From contig JAWQFJ010001228.1 in the NCBI GenBank assembly GCA_034096865.1, positions 125,982-189,981 on the forward strand: a stretch of 64,000 nucleotides of DNA, written 5' to 3'. Within the stretch, counting starts at the first letter, position 1; the number at the start of each line of letters is the position of its first letter. Position numbers and translations under genes: made by a program. Below are positions 62,703-64,000 of the stretch, in pieces. The notes beneath the pieces were generated by a model that saw only the letters and a program-made list of their open reading frames with translations, was not told the origin of the DNA and did not search any database. The stretch is from Theodoxus fluviatilis. Lineage: Eukaryota > Mollusca > Gastropoda > Cycloneritida > Neritidae.

Positions 62703-63775
62703 ACATGATGGATAGGTTCAGGAAGCTCCTATTATGACATGTTTTGCTTTCCTTTGGCATGTCATAGACGCTGAATTAACACTCACACAGTCACACAGAG
62801 GAGGAAGTGTATTATAGATGTTCAACCCAGACATGTGCATTCGTACTCATTCAGTGATTCACGCACACACCGTGTGTGGTACTGCTACCGAGTACCGTCA
62901 TTCTACAAGCAACGAGTCAATCCTGTTAACACGATTCATAACTGGTAGGTTTTTAGGCTAGATTCGCTTCGAAAAGTTGCAGAAAATCTGATGGTGGTAA
63001 CAATCTGACGGTATAACAAGTTTTGACAAGGAAAAAACCAAGCAAGTAATCATTCTGACCGTTGTCAGCCATGTTCACCACGACAACGGCAGGATTCTAA
63101 CGCATCATGAAGAAGGCTGAAATGGTCGGTGTCGGTGGTTGTTGTGACTCTTGACCGGTACTGTACTCCATGCACCTTAACGGTCCGTGTGATTCGGGTG
63201 TAATCTTAAGCTTAACGACGTTTATTGGCAGTATTACACCCGAATCACACAGAGCACAAACTTTGCGCAGCTGAGTGCGAGAATCTGGGTCACGTGTCGG
63301 CGTCTATTTTCATGGCTCGTGAGTGCCTGGCTAAAGTGCGTTAGAATCCTGCCCTTTTCACCCTCTGTTTGCAGAAGCTCCTAATCTCGCTGGAAACAAG
63401 ATTTCATACTCTTGTTGTGGAACCAAACGACGAAAAGATTGACCTGATTTTTCAATACAAACACTGTATTCATTTTGTTGTTTAGACTGCAAGTGTAACT
63501 TTTCTGACTTGCGTTCCACTCAACACATTTTTCACCTAGTGGACATGTACTCGATTAATTTGACTCGATTAAATTGAACTGATGTATTTGATATACATTT
63601 GTATTAATCCGGAAAAATTATGAAATCATACTTCATTCATTCGAGCATTAGTCTTGACAGCGTTCAGCGGACGAAGTAAACATCAATCTACTTCGACCAT
63701 AACGTAAGTGCGAGTTGCAGACAAAACGACTAGGTACAAAACGTCCAGGATACAAACGACCCGCATCGTAAAAAA
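62703..63775. other. Unassigned sequence with foldback element (copy 2)
   Basis: No gene. The inner inverted repeat of the foldback is perfect here (GTGTGATTCGGGTGTAAT / ATTACACCCGAATCACAC near 63187-63250). Confidence 0.6.
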
Positions 63776-64000
63776 TCTTTCTTTCTCCTTCACCAATGTT
63801 CTCCAAATTCACATATGAACAAAGACTTGTCAAGATGAGGCTCCCTAGTCTGTGCTACAGAAGAACTAGAGGTGACCTAATAGAAGTGTACAAGTATACG
63901 CACGGCATGTACCAGATTGGAGAGAATCTGTTTTCCTGCGATGACAATAGTGTCACAAGAGGTCACGCCTACAAGCTCAAGAAAAACCGATGCAATACGG
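63776..64000 (+). mobile_element. LINE 3' fragment, copy 2 (cut by window end)
   Basis: The same frame as 53293 starts at 63796 and runs off the window after HAYKLKKNRCNT-type sequence. Confidence 0.65.

Larger units (their letters stand above)
55922..64000. repeat. Large duplicated segment, copy 2 (continues past window)
   Basis: It starts TTTCAGTGAAAG, matching 45646. Position 64000 corresponds to 53497. Differences from copy 1: no E6, an extra 897-bp hAT-like element, four instead of one 69-bp unit, a 14-bp insertion near 62833 and scattered substitutions. Confidence 0.95.

Overview
This is eukaryotic, metazoan genomic DNA. It has intron-rich genes with GT/AG junctions, long microsatellites and minisatellites, degraded transposons and two runs of N. 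The protein families and the TGACCTTGACC-rich interspersed repeats suggest a lophotrochozoan, most likely a gastropod mollusc. That is an inference; no species-diagnostic sequence is visible. There are two real host genes, and they converge tail to tail.

Region 1 (588-20721, plus strand) holds twelve exons of trichoplein (TCHP), about 398 codons including the stop exon. The N-terminal part, roughly 100 residues by comparison with the vertebrate protein, lies upstream of the window. Its introns are swollen by a 5.1-kb 25-bp satellite (1877-6977), a 71-bp array (7810-9016), a 31-bp array (13308-14782) and a 72-75-bp array (14950-15765). The last three overlap the splice junctions of two exons. 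A 2-kb terminal-inverted-repeat element full of heat-shock-element-like palindromes (16070-18061) and a TGACCTTGACC element (19461-20651) fill two further introns. The 3' UTR probably ends near 22300.

Region 2 (about 22300-28594) is intergenic or UTR. It holds an open-in-all-frames 38-bp array (24449-25858), a 64-bp array split by a 195-bp DNA transposon, and one unproven candidate first exon (23025-23142).

Region 3 (28595-47235, minus strand, with a second copy of two exons at 56211-57707) is the catalytic subunit of protein phosphatase 4 (PPP4C). The last 206 residues are visible in five exons; the N-terminal exons lie beyond the right edge. One intron holds a 3.6-kb hAT-like element (30277-33897). 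Beside it sits a nearly fresh Ty3/gypsy-type LTR retrotransposon (33983-38575) with a 5-bp target duplication and a 1267-codon Gag-Pol frame.

Region 4 (45646-53497 and 55922-64000) is a direct duplication about 10.3-10.5 kb apart. It includes two PPP4C exons, and the second copy begins exactly at a 10-N gap. The copies differ by presence or absence of transposons and by a 1-bp frameshift in a PPP4C exon. An uncollapsed second haplotype is therefore at least as likely as a true tandem duplication. The two copies act as a natural empty-site/filled-site experiment and reveal the exact ends of two transposon families.

The two host genes do not form a pathway. The notable biology is in the repeats: minisatellites built from exon/intron junctions in one gene, and a group of DNA transposons with CAGACCTG/CATAGCTG ends, 6-bp target duplications and a BED-like zinc finger protein.
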